A DNA stretch of 38,092 nt from Methyloprofundus sp. (GCA_014859465.1 JACUUF010000026.1:1-38092); one strand, 5' to 3'. Shown: positions 1-8,018, numbered from the stretch's first letter. The notes: generated by a model not told the origin, from the sequence alone. Translations and numbers: made by a program.

Positions 1-334
1 CAACCTGTTCAAAACGTTTATTCATCTCTTCTTGGGTTTGCTCAAAACGCTTATCAACCTGTTCAAAACGTTTATTCATCTCCTCTTGGTTTTGTTGGAA
101 ACGTTTTTCCACTTGCTCGAAACGCTTGTCTACTTGCTCAAAACGCTTATCCATTTGCGCAAAGCCTTGGATCATTAATTCACGTTGGTGTTTCAGCTCT
201 TCCTCGACACGAATCGTGCGTTCGCGTAAATCCAGTTCATAACGAACATTCGAATTTTTTAGTTCAGGGCTGTTATTAATGGCTTGTTGAACAATGTTTT
301 GAATTTGCTCTATATCGTCTTGTGCTAGTGCCAT
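1..334 (-). CDS. heptad-repeat coiled-coil protein, copy 1 (3' end outside window)
   Basis: The gene starts at an ATG at 334 and runs off the left edge, so its C-terminus is not visible. The first 60 or so residues are the same as in the neighbouring copy at 498-848. After that comes a run of heptads of the form MDKRFEQ / VDKRFEQ / VEKRFQQ, interrupted twice by four extra residues (NQEE and TQEE) that turn a 7-residue unit into an 11-residue unit. This pattern predicts a long amphipathic helix or coiled coil. The sister copy ends in a membrane helix, so this one probably does too. No function is known to me. It has more repeat units than the sister copy, which suggests expansion and contraction of the 21-base DNA repeat. 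Confidence 0.75.
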   Translation of the reverse strand, partial: MALAQDDIEQIQNIVQQAINNSPELKNSNVRYELDLRERTIRVEEELKHQRELMIQGFAQMDKRFEQVDKRFEQVEKRFQQNQEEMNKRFEQVDKRFEQTQEEMNKRFEQV

Positions 335-463
335 GATAGTTTGCCGCTTAAATTATATGAATCAGATAGTATAAGGGTTAATTTAAAAATATCAATGTGT
401 TAGCGTTATTGATAGGGGAGTCAGATAAATATATCCAATCAACACCAAGCAGAGCTTCTAAGC

Positions 464-496
464 CATGCATTCCCAAACAGAGTTTGGCAACGAGGG
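464..496 (+). repeat. REP-like palindrome, copy 1
   Basis: Core: GCATTCCCAA, a short centre containing GAG, then TTGGCAACGAGG. It belongs to a dispersed family with copies at 978, 3801, 5841 and 12197. It lies just downstream of the second coiled-coil gene and upstream of the first. Confidence 0.7.
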
Positions 497-497
497 T

Positions 498-848
498 TTA
501 TTTTAGGTAATTCACCACAAAAATAGCGCTGGAAATAGTAATGCCTAAAGACCAAAACATAAAGCGGTCAAGGCGTCTGCCCATTTCAGTAAACTGTTTA
601 TCGACCTGCTCAAAACGTTTTTCGACTTGCTCGAAACGCTTGTCCACTTGCTCAAAACGCTTATCCATTTGCGCAAAGCCTTGGATCATTAATTCACGTT
701 GGTGTTTCAGCTCTTCCTCGACACGAATCGTGCGTTCGCGTAAATCCAGTTCATAACGAACATTCGAATTTTTTAGTTCAGGGCTGTTATTAATGGCTTG
801 TTGAACAATGTTTTGAATTTGCTCTATATCGTCTTGTGCTAGTGCCAT
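498..848 (-). CDS. heptad-repeat coiled-coil protein with C-terminal membrane helix, copy 2
   Basis: This is a 116-residue protein. Residues 1-60 are a charged helical region. Residues 61-85 hold consecutive heptads of the type DKRFEQV, which predict a coiled coil. A short linker with GRRLDRF follows, then a C-terminal hydrophobic helix (about 93-114, FMFWSLGITISSAIFVVNYL) that should anchor the protein in the inner membrane with the coiled coil in the cytoplasm. The ATG at 848 has no strong ribosome binding site but is kept because it matches the start of the duplicated copy at 334. Small proteins with this layout are common in methanotroph and leptospiral genomes but have no established role, and I do not assign one. 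The two copies differ mainly in repeat number. Confidence 0.8.
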   Translation of the reverse strand: MALAQDDIEQIQNIVQQAINNSPELKNSNVRYELDLRERTIRVEEELKHQRELMIQGFAQMDKRFEQVDKRFEQVEKRFEQVDKQFTEMGRRLDRFMFWSLGITISSAIFVVNYLK

Positions 849-977
849 GATAGTTTGCCGCTTAAATTATATGAATCAGATAGTATAAGGGTTAATTTAA
901 AAATATCAATGGGTTAGCGTTATTGATAGGGGGGCAGATAAACATATCAAATCAACATGAAGCAGAGCTTCTAAACC

Positions 978-1008
978 TTGCATTTCCAAGCGGAGTTTGG
1001 GAACGAGG
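978..1008 (+). repeat. REP-like palindrome, copy 2
   Basis: Same family as 464-496 (GCATTTCCAAGCGGAG followed by TTTGGGAACGAGG). It is the duplicated partner of copy 1 and lies upstream of the second coiled-coil gene. Confidence 0.7.
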
Positions 1009-1010
1009 AA

Positions 1011-1094
1011 AAACGGCATGTACGGTGATGTGGGAGAGGTAACGGGCGCAATCAATCGCGTTACCCCTAGACGATCGGGCTACCTAGCTTAATT
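1011..1094 (+). other. possible 3' fragment of a group II intron (tentative)
   Basis: The run GCATGTACGGTGATGTGGGA, followed by a hairpin with arms GGTAACG and CGTTACC and then CTACC, resembles the 3' strand of domain V, a domain VI stem and the 3' end of bacterial group II introns. The 5' half of domain V is missing and its place is taken by REP copy 2. No reverse transcriptase is nearby. This is a resemblance from memory and not a proven match. Confidence 0.25.
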
Positions 1095-3005
1095 TTACTG
1101 CAAGGTAAAATAACCTCCTTGCTCTTTTTTATCCAGTAAAACGTTTATTTGATGTTTAATCCGCTCAATAGCCGGTTGATCATTGCTTGTGATGACTAAG
1201 GCTAAGAGTATTTGTAAATACAAGATGCCATTTTGATACTTGCTAACGTATGTTCGACCTAAGCCACCGTTTAGCACATTAAAGGCCATTTCTTTTTCGT
1301 TAAATTTCATTAAAGCATCGGCAAAGTGCAGGCGTGTTTCTAGGTTAAAGGGGTCTAACCTTACCGCTTCAGAATAGGCATTAACAATTTCATCAAAATG
1401 ATTTAAATCGGCTGTGGCATGGAGTAAATATAAATGCGCTTTATTGGTGTAATTTAAGTCACGAAATGGATTTTGTTTAATGGCCAGATCAGATGCTTCT
1501 ATCCCTTGCTCAAATAATTGCTGTTTTCCTTGCTCGCTAAACATATGTGCATCCATAGATAATAATTGTCTATAGAGGTTTGCCTGCGTCGCCACGTATT
1601 CTTCTTTATAAGGGGTCAATATTGTTGCTTGTATGGTATTTTCTAATGCGACTAGATTATTTGGATAGGTTTGATAGACTTTAAAAAGTGTCAGAGAATT
1701 GATCGCAACAAAATAAACAAAGACTAAAGCAATAGAAGTAATAATCCCAATATATCCCGTCTTGGTGAGTCGTTTTATTTTACTTGGCGTAACTGACAGG
1801 CTTTTTTGTAACTTTTGCTTCTCAAGCCCTTGAGTTAATACCCCTATATAAAGACCTAGTAATAATAATGGGGCAGGCTGGTAAAGGTTGAAGGTAAATA
1901 AGGAGTGGGTCAATACTGCAATACAGGCTGCTATCAGGCCTAAATAAAATAATTTCTGATCTTTGTCAGCTGTTTTTAAATAAAGCATCCCGCTGGATTT
2001 TAGAAAAGTAATGACAAAACCACTGAATAATACAAATCCAATGGGGCCTAATTCAATCAAAAACTGTAGGTAATCATTGTGTGCAAACTGGCCAATATCA
2101 GGTGCATCAATGTGCCTAAATTGAGGAAATAACCAATGAAACATGTTTAATCCTCGACCTAAAACAGGCTGTTCCAAATACATCTGCAGACCAGAGTTCC
2201 AGATATAGTCTCTACCCGTAGAAATCGTGGTCATGTTGGAACTAACCGATTGATTAATTAGACGGGTGCTATAGCTTGATCCCGTTAATAACTCAGCAAT
2301 TAAAAAGCCCAAGGCTAGATAGCCTAAGAGTATTAAATAGTTTTTAATTGATTGTTTTTCAAACAAGGTATGAAGCAATATTAAAAACAGGCCGATACAT
2401 AACCCCAGTAAAGCGCCCCTAGAAACGGTTAATGTGATAATAAAACTACCACAAGCAATAATGAGCCCAGTGAAGTGTCTTTTGTAGCGGGCTTGTTTTT
2501 CAGTTAAAAAGTAAGTGCAAAAAGGTAGCAATATCATTGCTATAAAGGTGGCATTGGTGTTTTTATTAGAGAAAAAACCAGGCGCAGGCAGCTGTGGAAC
2601 TAAAATAAATCGTTGATAATAAGTTTTAGCCAGTGTGATTAAGATAAAAGCAGCTAAGGTTAAATAGAACGTGTGCTGTTGTTTAACGGTACTCCAAAAA
2701 GCTAATAATAAGCTTAAAGGGAGGACTAAAAAAATGACCGCCGAATAAAAACTGTCACTAGGGACGGGAGACCAACTGATTGATAGAAATGACCAGGCAG
2801 TAAAACCTGTAAAAAATAGCACGTAATTATTAGCGGGGACGGTAATAACGGTATTATAAGCACTCAATAATTTAAACAGGGTGACACTGAGTAAAAGGCT
2901 TAAAGTGCCGATAAAGTATAAATAACTAAAAGAATGATCATGTAGCTTAGGTGCTAAAAACAATGTAATGGCTGTTAATACAATGGGAAGATTGTTTTTT
3001 AACAT
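1095..3005 (-). CDS. O-antigen ligase / PglL-type O-oligosaccharyltransferase with C-terminal TPR region
   Basis: This 636-residue polytopic membrane protein has about 10-12 hydrophobic helices up to residue 445 and a soluble helical C-terminus with TPR-like spacing (about 450-620, including AIKQNPF and AVRLDPFNLETRLHFADAL). The Wzy_C region carries SRGA (195-198), GRDYIW (264-269) and the family motif AHNDYLQ followed by ELGPIG (308-323). The conserved His of this loop is needed for glycan transfer in WaaL and PglL enzymes. The family moves a lipid-linked glycan to an acceptor on the periplasmic face. The gene directly follows a type IV pilin gene on the same strand, as tfpO/pilO and tfpW do in Pseudomonas, so pilin glycosylation is the likely job (inference). 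A terminator lies between the two genes, so it is probably expressed at a lower level than the pilin. No clear Shine-Dalgarno precedes the ATG at 3005. Confidence 0.85.
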   Translation of the reverse strand: MLKNNLPIVLTAITLFLAPKLHDHSFSYLYFIGTLSLLLSVTLFKLLSAYNTVITVPANNYVLFFTGFTAWSFLSISWSPVPSDSFYSAVIFLVLPLSLLLAFWSTVKQQHTFYLTLAAFILITLAKTYYQRFILVPQLPAPGFFSNKNTNATFIAMILLPFCTYFLTEKQARYKRHFTGLIIACGSFIITLTVSRGALLGLCIGLFLILLHTLFEKQSIKNYLILLGYLALGFLIAELLTGSSYSTRLINQSVSSNMTTISTGRDYIWNSGLQMYLEQPVLGRGLNMFHWLFPQFRHIDAPDIGQFAHNDYLQFLIELGPIGFVLFSGFVITFLKSSGMLYLKTADKDQKLFYLGLIAACIAVLTHSLFTFNLYQPAPLLLLGLYIGVLTQGLEKQKLQKSLSVTPSKIKRLTKTGYIGIITSIALVFVYFVAINSLTLFKVYQTYPNNLVALENTIQATILTPYKEEYVATQANLYRQLLSMDAHMFSEQGKQQLFEQGIEASDLAIKQNPFRDLNYTNKAHLYLLHATADLNHFDEIVNAYSEAVRLDPFNLETRLHFADALMKFNEKEMAFNVLNGGLGRTYVSKYQNGILYLQILLALVITSNDQPAIERIKHQINVLLDKKEQGGYFTLQ

Positions 3006-3045
3006 AACGAGGAGTTTTAAATGAGATAAAGGACATGTTAGAAAT

Positions 3046-3074
3046 AAAAAAAGCCTCAGTTAAGAGGCTTTTTT
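3046..3074 (-). terminator. intrinsic terminator of the pilin gene (bidirectional shape)
   Basis: The stem AAAAAAAGCCTC / GAGGCTTTTTT has a six-base loop and is flanked by A and T runs on both sides, so it can work on either strand. It lies 31 bases after the pilin stop and 41 bases before the ligase start. Confidence 0.85.
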
Positions 3075-3104
3075 GTTGCTTGCTTGTTAGTTAATTAATG
3101 GTTA

Positions 3105-3545
3105 TTAACGGCAGTTAGCAGGTCTGAATTTGGGGGCTAGACTACCTTCAGTACATGTCCAAGTGATCGACCCATTTGCTGGTTTATCGATAGCTAAAGC
3201 ACCATCATTATCACTAGGTGTGAAAACAAGAGTTGCGTTATCTACTACAGTTGAGGTGTAGGTAATAGTAATCGCGCCTGTAGTTGATACAATCGCTACT
3301 GATTTTACATGAGTTGTTGCTTTTGGAGCAGTCCATCCTGCAGCTAGACTAGCTGCTCCAAATGCCGCATTTTCAGCAACGGTAGTTTTAGCAGAAGAAG
3401 CTAAGCTGATACCTTCAGTTACTTTCGCTCTGGTCATGTAATCTGTATAAGCTGGGATGGCAATTGAAGCCAAAATACCAATAATCGCGACCACGATCAT
3501 GAGTTCGATTAGGGTAAAACCCTGTTGTGCTTTTTGCATGTTCAT
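3105..3545 (-). CDS. pilA: type IV major pilin (PilA-like)
   Basis: The product is a 146-residue prepilin. The leader MNMQKAQQG ends in Gly, and the mature protein starts [20 protein letters not shown], with the invariant Glu5 and the long hydrophobic N-terminal helix of type IVa pilins. PilD would cut between Gly and Phe and methylate the Phe. The C-terminus has two cysteines (WTC and ANC), 14 residues apart, which form the usual D-loop disulfide. The ATG at 3545 is chosen because AAAGGAAA lies about 7 bases upstream. A longer reading from 3590 would begin at or before the predicted transcription start of the promoter at 3598-3616 and is rejected. Mature length is about 137 residues. Low sequence complexity in the centre (Ala, Thr, Val) fits a surface-exposed, possibly glycosylated pilin. 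It may alternatively be a minor or environmental pilin paralogue, since no pil assembly genes are visible. Confidence 0.93.
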   Translation of the reverse strand: MNMQKAQQGFTLIELMIVVAIIGILASIAIPAYTDYMTRAKVTEGISLASSAKTTVAENAAFGAASLAAGWTAPKATTHVKSVAIVSTTGAITITYTSTVVDNATLVFTPSDNDGALAIDKPANGSITWTCTEGSLAPKFRPANCR

Positions 3546-3597
3546 AATATGTTTCCTTTTAGTTAAAAAATAGAACTGAGTAAATCTCATTTCAGTT

Positions 3598-3616
3598 AAA
3601 GCATAGTTTATGCCAA
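3598..3616 (-). promoter_or_regulatory. sigma-54-type -24/-12 promoter of pilA, overlapped by a sigma-70-like promoter
   Basis: On the minus strand the sequence TTGGCATAAACTATGCTTT has GG and GC dinucleotides exactly 12 bases apart, as in TGGCAC-N5-TTGC. The predicted start is near 3588-3590, about 45 bases before the pilin ATG. The same DNA also fits a sigma-70 promoter: TTGACA, 16 bases, TATGCT. In Pseudomonas and relatives, pilA is driven by RpoN with PilSR; that regulator is not in this window. Confidence 0.7.
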
Positions 3617-4271
3617 CAATATGTCAAGCTGGGGTTTTGTTTTTATGTTGTTGTTTAAGTGGCAAGCTGTCTCGTGTGTTGTATCCTGGGTTGGTTTGTT
3701 AGGCCGGTATATTTGCGTGCGAACAGCAATGGAAGGTGATTAATGTGCGTCAATTGTTTTAAAGTGTCTTAATGTGACAAGAATTGTCAGCTTGGTTGTT
3801 TCGTTGGCAAACTCCGTTTGGGAATACGTGCTTTAGAAGCTCGGCTGCATGTTTGTTTGATGTGTTAGTTACAGCAGGCGCTTGGCAACAAGACGTTACG
3901 GGAGGGGTTTTGCTTTCTCGTGTTCCGGGCGCTAATAAATGCAATGAATCAGGAGAGGGAGCAACTTCACTTTTTAATTCATTGTATTTAAAAGCATGAA
4001 TTTTATTCTCCCCACCCAACCCTCCCCAGCAAGGGAGGGCTTTGTTTGTATATTCACTACGCCATCCATCATTACAGCACATACTCGCCACAAACATAGC
4101 CCTCTCCAGAGGGATAAGGCTTTAAGACTTGTGTAGATACTTATGCCCTCAGGGAGAAGGTGATAAGGAAAGGGTCTCTGAATGTTTACTTAATTTTCAT
4201 GTTAGCGTAAATTTAAGAGGATTTTAGGCTAAATTTAAAGCGCTATTTTTAATTTATGGGTGTCGCGTGTA
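3617..4271. other. intergenic region of about 650 bases made of dispersed repeats
   Basis: No convincing gene is seen. The stretch holds an inverted REP copy (3801-3831), the 10-mer ACAGCAGGCG that recurs at 5821, a CCCTCCCC...GGGAGGG palindrome near 4020-4040, and a repeat at about 4108-4147 whose core TTGTGTAGATACTTATGCC recurs in altered form at 36309 and 36523. The open frames here have no sensible protein signature. Confidence 0.6.
3801..3831 (-). repeat. REP-like palindrome, copy 3 (inverted)
   Basis: TCGTTGGCAAACTCCG then TTTGGGAATACGTGC is the reverse complement of the family seen at 464 and 978. Confidence 0.65.
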
Positions 4272-5792
4272 ATGTCAAATCCTTTTGTTTTACCTTTTGA
4301 GCTGACTCATCAGTCGATTTCTGATTGGCTTAAACAACTTAACTCCTCTGATGTCTTGCTGACCAGTAATGAAATTCACAAGGTTTTATCTATTTTAAAA
4401 AAACAGCAAGAAGCGATTGATACCAGTTCTTTAACGCTTATTGTTGTGCGGATCACGCCAGTGGTTATGTATTTGTCTGGTTTTTTAGAGCAGGCGATGA
4501 TGAAATATGCGCAGCAGCGCAAAATCCCGCAAATGAGTATTCGTATTTTGCGCCATTTGGCTTTTTTGCATTTATGCTTAGCGCAGCGCCTTGAGCAACG
4601 GGATCAGCGGGTTTTGCATCTTAATTATGCACTGCAAATTTTAGGTGTTGCTTTTAAGCATTATGCTTTGAGTTATGAGCGTCCCTCTGCTGTTCTGTGG
4701 GCGTCTATGGCGGAGTGCTATCGCTTGGCTTCTGTACATAAACTTTTGGATATTGAGGTTGTCAAACCGCTGGCTGATTTTCAGGCTTTAACGACTATTA
4801 GTTTGGCTTTGAAGCGCTTGCTGTTATTTTGGTTGGCGAATCCGTATCGTCTTAGTCAGGAGGATATTCGGGCGTTGTTTGATTTTTGTACGCTCAATAG
4901 TGCTTTGGTCAAACTGATTAATCCAAATTTGCCGGCAGAGTCTGCTTTTTGCTGGGATTATAGTCAGGGGGATGGTTTTCAGCCGGTTTATTTTAAGCCA
5001 GTAAGGTTGCCTGAGGAATGTATTTTATTTCATGCGCATGAGTTATTGCGTTCTGAGCAAAGCAAGCGCTTATCTGTTGTGGGGGGCGAGTTGTTTTTGG
5101 CGCGCTTGAGTCATTATCAAGAGTTGATTGAGCATACTAAATTTGCTTTGGCGAAATCTTATGTTGTCGCCAGTGGTTTTGAGCAGCTTACCGAGTTTTT
5201 TACTCGCCATGTGCATAATAATGAAATTTTAATATTAAATACGCCTTCACCGAATGTGCTTAATTTTACGAGTTTGGAGTTAGTTCAGGATAAGGTCAAG
5301 AAAAAGCCGGTGCTAGAGCGTACGTCTGCTACCGATATATGGGCTGACATCGAGGCTAAAAAAGAGAAAGTGGAAGTGAATTTTGGTGCGATGAAGTTGG
5401 TGCAGACCTCGCAAGCGCATTTTTATGTGGCGGAAACTTTGTTGGTTAAGCTGCTTGAGGGGGATGTTTTTGTTACTTATGATACCAGCTTAAAACCGGT
5501 TTTAGGTGTGTCGCGCCGAACCGATGCGGGGCAGCGTGATAGATTGCAAAAATCGGTGGTGCAGTTGCTTGCTGGGCAAGTGTCGGTATTGTCGCAAGCA
5601 TATTTTGTGGTGCGTAAATCTGCTTTGTTATTAACGCATGAATCTACATTTGAGTTATTTTTAGCTTCGGGTCAGTATGCGCTGGGTTCGGTATTAAAAT
5701 TTGATCAGGCGGAAGTGACCTTGGAGCGATTGCTGGAGTTGTCACCTAAGTTTATGCGTTATGCGGTGTCGGTGCGTGAGCTGAATCTGTGA
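4272..5792 (+). CDS. conserved hypothetical protein, 506 residues
   Basis: I do not recognise the family. The protein is soluble, Leu-rich and largely helical in its first half (for example SNEIHKVLSILKKQQEAI and ILRHLAFLHLCLAQRLEQ), which suggests a helical-repeat scaffold. The second half is mixed alpha/beta and contains a short charged linker near TDIWADIEAKKEKVEV. No signal peptide or membrane helix is seen, so it is probably cytoplasmic. The C-terminal segment around GVSRRTDAGQRDRLQKS has a basic patch that superficially recalls nucleotide-binding PilZ proteins, but the D/NxSxxG element is absent. ATG at 4272 is taken over an in-frame GTG at 4260; neither has a strong ribosome binding site. 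It stands alone between two repeat regions and is well preserved at full length, so it is probably a real gene. Confidence 0.7.
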   Translation: MSNPFVLPFELTHQSISDWLKQLNSSDVLLTSNEIHKVLSILKKQQEAIDTSSLTLIVVRITPVVMYLSGFLEQAMMKYAQQRKIPQMSIRILRHLAFLHLCLAQRLEQRDQRVLHLNYALQILGVAFKHYALSYERPSAVLWASMAECYRLASVHKLLDIEVVKPLADFQALTTISLALKRLLLFWLANPYRLSQEDIRALFDFCTLNSALVKLINPNLPAESAFCWDYSQGDGFQPVYFKPVRLPEECILFHAHELLRSEQSKRLSVVGGELFLARLSHYQELIEHTKFALAKSYVVASGFEQLTEFFTRHVHNNEILILNTPSPNVLNFTSLELVQDKVKKKPVLERTSATDIWADIEAKKEKVEVNFGAMKLVQTSQAHFYVAETLLVKLLEGDVFVTYDTSLKPVLGVSRRTDAGQRDRLQKSVVQLLAGQVSVLSQAYFVVRKSALLLTHESTFELFLASGQYALGSVLKFDQAEVTLERLLELSPKFMRYAVSVRELNL

Positions 5793-5840
5793 TTGCTTGG
5801 TTGCCAAACTCTTGTGTGTCACAGCAGGCGCTGTGAGTGC

Positions 5841-5872
5841 ATGCATTCCCAAGCTGGAGCTTGGGAACAAGG
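5841..5872 (+). repeat. REP-like palindrome, copy 4 (best palindrome)
   Basis: CATTCCCAAGCTGGAG then CTTGGGAACAAGG. The arms CCCAAGCT and AGCTTGGG are perfect. It sits between the 506-residue gene and the end of speB, where genes converge. Confidence 0.75.
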
Positions 5873-5879
5873 GGTTTGC

Positions 5880-6767
5880 TTATTTCAAATTTCTTTGCAC
5901 GATGCCCATCATTTTATAAGTTAACATTGCTGCGGCAAAATCATAAGCATGAAAGCCTTTGATCGGGGCGAATTCCATAATGTCAAAGCCAATGATTTGC
6001 CGTTGCTGGGCAATCGATGCAAATAAATTCAGCGTTTGATACCAGCCTAAGCCCCCGGGTACGGGCGTGCCTGTTGAGGGGAATACCGATGGATCCATAC
6101 CGTCTATATCTAAGGTGAAAAATACTTTGCTGGGGAAATCCTCGGGCAGGGTAATGCTTTGGATATTGTTAGGCACTAATTCATCAGCATCTTGATAGTG
6201 GACATGAAAGGCTTTGCGTGTGGCGATTTCTTCTTCACAAAAGGCGCGAATGCCGAGCTGATATAAAGGGATGCCCATATCGACGGCACGTTTCATGACT
6301 GAGGCATGGCTGAGTGGATCGCCTTCGTAAGCCTCGCGTAAGTCAGCATGCGCATCGATTTGCACGATACCAAAATCAGTGATACCGGCATCGCGTAAGC
6401 CTTTTAATACACCATAAGTAACGGTATGTTCACCGCCAAAGACTACGGGCATTGCGCCGTGTTTGATGATGTTTGCCGTTGCCGTGGCGATATTATCGAT
6501 AACTTGTGCAGCGGCTACCGAGCAATCCACCGGAGCGCAGGTATAAATGCCGGCAGCACAGGGCTTACTTTTACCGTCCCATTGTTCTAATTGCCATGAG
6601 GCTTTTAAGATAGCAGAGGGGCCTAAATACGTGCCGCCACCATAGGAGACGGTTTTTTCATAAGGCACGGGGAGTACGTGGAACAAGGCTTGATCTGGGT
6701 TCGGTTGTTCAATTTCCGAGCCTAAAAAAAGCGGGTATTTTAAGGGCTTGCCGGTTTCTCTATTCAT
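5880..6767 (-). CDS. speB: agmatinase
   Basis: This 295-residue ureohydrolase splits agmatine into putrescine and urea, in the cytoplasm, with a two-Mn centre. The metal ligands of the family are all visible: GGEHT (His114), DAHAD (Asp138, His140, Asp142) and DIDGMDP (Asp220, Asp222). Also present are SHASV and the late Glu motif FDIMEFAP. Length is normal. Its ATG follows the stop codon of nspC with no gap (TAAATG), so translation is probably coupled. It is last in the polyamine cluster and would supply putrescine from the agmatine made by SpeA. Arginase or guanidinobutyrase are alternatives within the same superfamily, but the linked arginine decarboxylase supports agmatinase. Confidence 0.93.
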   Translation of the reverse strand: MNRETGKPLKYPLFLGSEIEQPNPDQALFHVLPVPYEKTVSYGGGTYLGPSAILKASWQLEQWDGKSKPCAAGIYTCAPVDCSVAAAQVIDNIATATANIIKHGAMPVVFGGEHTVTYGVLKGLRDAGITDFGIVQIDAHADLREAYEGDPLSHASVMKRAVDMGIPLYQLGIRAFCEEEIATRKAFHVHYQDADELVPNNIQSITLPEDFPSKVFFTLDIDGMDPSVFPSTGTPVPGGLGWYQTLNLFASIAQQRQIIGFDIMEFAPIKGFHAYDFAAAMLTYKMMGIVQRNLK

Positions 6768-7985
6768 TTAAGATAGCCTGTTTTTAAAGTCGTTATAGGA
6801 AAATGTTTTAATCACTTGTAGCGCGTCGGTTGCTGAATTCCAGACGGCAAGGGCAGGTAAGTGGGTGCCATTAAAGGTGGTCGTTTTGACCATGGTGTAA
6901 TGGCTCATATCTTCAAAAATAATGCGCTGACCAATCTGTAAAGGCTGCGCAAAGCTGTAATCACCGATCACATCACCGGCTAAACAGGTAAGGCCGCCTA
7001 AGCGATAGCTATAGGCCAGTTGGTTAGCTTGATCAGCACCGCTAATATCTGGGCGGTAAGGCATTTCTAGGGTGTCGGGCATGTGACAGGTGGCCGAGGT
7101 ATCTAAAATCGCTTGATTGAGCTGATTCCAGGTAATATCTAAGACTTCGCAGCTGAGTATGCCAGTGCCGATGGCGACGGCTTCGCCAGGCTCTAAATAC
7201 ACTTGTACTTGGTATTTGGCGCTAAAGTCTTTAACTAATTGGATTAAGCCTTCAATATTATAGCCGGGCGCGGTGATATGGTGTCCGCCACCAAAATTGA
7301 CCCATTGCATGTGCGCTAATAAATGCCCGAATTTCTCTTCTACGGCTTGTACGGTACGCTGTAGAGGCTCAAAGCCTTGTTCGCATAAGGTATGAAAATG
7401 CAAGCCGCTGATGCCGTCTAATAAGGATTCATCGAGCTGTGATAAGGGAATGCCTAAACGTGAACCGGGTGAGCAGGGATCGTAAACGGCAACTGCGCCT
7501 TCGGAGTGTTCAGGGTTAATACGTAGGCCGATTTTTAAGTCGGGACGCTTGGCCATGGCTGCTTGAATTATCGGCTGAAAGCGTTGCCATTGGCCGCAGG
7601 AATTAAAGACGATATGGTGGGCAAATTGGGCGAGCTGGCGAATATCATCTGCACTGTATGCGGCAGAAAAAACATGCACTTCACCGCCATATTTTTCATG
7701 TCCGAGCATGGCTTCATGTAAACCGCTGGCGCAGGTGCCATTTAAATAGCGCATAGTCAGAGGTGCAAGGTGCCACATGGCAAAGGCTTTCAGTGCGGCG
7801 AGCACTTTTGCACCGCTGGCATCGGCAACGTGCTTTAAAATCTTTAAATTGCGTTCCACCGCGATTTGGTCAACGACAAAGCAGGGTGACGGCAGGCGGT
7901 TTAGATCGAGTTTGGAGAAGTCGGTGAATTGCATGAGTTTAATTAAACTTGGGTATTGTGGGCAGGGCTTTAGCTGTGCAAGCAT
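6768..7985 (-). CDS. nspC: carboxynorspermidine/carboxyspermidine decarboxylase
   Basis: This is a PLP-dependent fold-III decarboxylase (alanine racemase/ornithine decarboxylase type). It removes CO2 from carboxynorspermidine or carboxyspermidine to give norspermidine or spermidine. The Schiff-base lysine is K66 in AALKAFAMW. HFHTLCEQ (196-203), the phosphate-binding FGGGHH (231-236) and LEPGEAV (264-270) are all in place. An in-frame ATG at 7934 (protein starting MQFTDFSKLD, 388 residues) is close to the usual family start and is a good alternative; neither start has a clear ribosome binding site. The stop abuts the speB ATG. Together with the next upstream gene it forms the two-step route that replaces SpeD/SpeE. 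Confidence 0.92.
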   Translation of the reverse strand: MLAQLKPCPQYPSLIKLMQFTDFSKLDLNRLPSPCFVVDQIAVERNLKILKHVADASGAKVLAALKAFAMWHLAPLTMRYLNGTCASGLHEAMLGHEKYGGEVHVFSAAYSADDIRQLAQFAHHIVFNSCGQWQRFQPIIQAAMAKRPDLKIGLRINPEHSEGAVAVYDPCSPGSRLGIPLSQLDESLLDGISGLHFHTLCEQGFEPLQRTVQAVEEKFGHLLAHMQWVNFGGGHHITAPGYNIEGLIQLVKDFSAKYQVQVYLEPGEAVAIGTGILSCEVLDITWNQLNQAILDTSATCHMPDTLEMPYRPDISGADQANQLAYSYRLGGLTCLAGDVIGDYSFAQPLQIGQRIIFEDMSHYTMVKTTTFNGTHLPALAVWNSATDALQVIKTFSYNDFKNRLS

Positions 7986-8018
7986 AAGCTAAAGGTTTTC
8001 GTATTGTGGCTTTTTGTC

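Larger units (their letters stand above)
1..1010. repeat. tandem duplication of a gene plus its upstream region (offset 514 bases)
   Basis: The stretch from about 130 to 496 reappears at about 644 to 1008 with only scattered changes. The two start codons (334 and 848) are 514 bases apart. The copied unit includes the 5' half of the coiled-coil gene, its upstream sequence, and a REP-like palindrome at the end. Upstream differences are few (for example tgtgttag against tgggttag), so the duplication looks recent. The left edge of the unit cannot be set because copy 1 leaves the window. Confidence 0.85.

Noticed and set aside
1-170. Short regular repeats that could be taken for a CRISPR array
   Set aside because: The 21-base units are in frame, encode KRFEQ heptads and have no spacers.
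541-756. Plus-strand open frame over the coiled-coil gene
   Set aside because: It is the antisense shadow of the heptad repeats, rich in Ser, Cys and Arg, with no signal of its own.
3546-3590. Fifteen-residue N-terminal extension of the pilin
   Set aside because: It would start at or before the predicted transcription start, and a good ribosome binding site serves the inner ATG at 3545.
3759-4097. Open frames on both strands in the repeat region
   Set aside because: They are made of dispersed repeats and have no protein-like composition or ribosome binding site.
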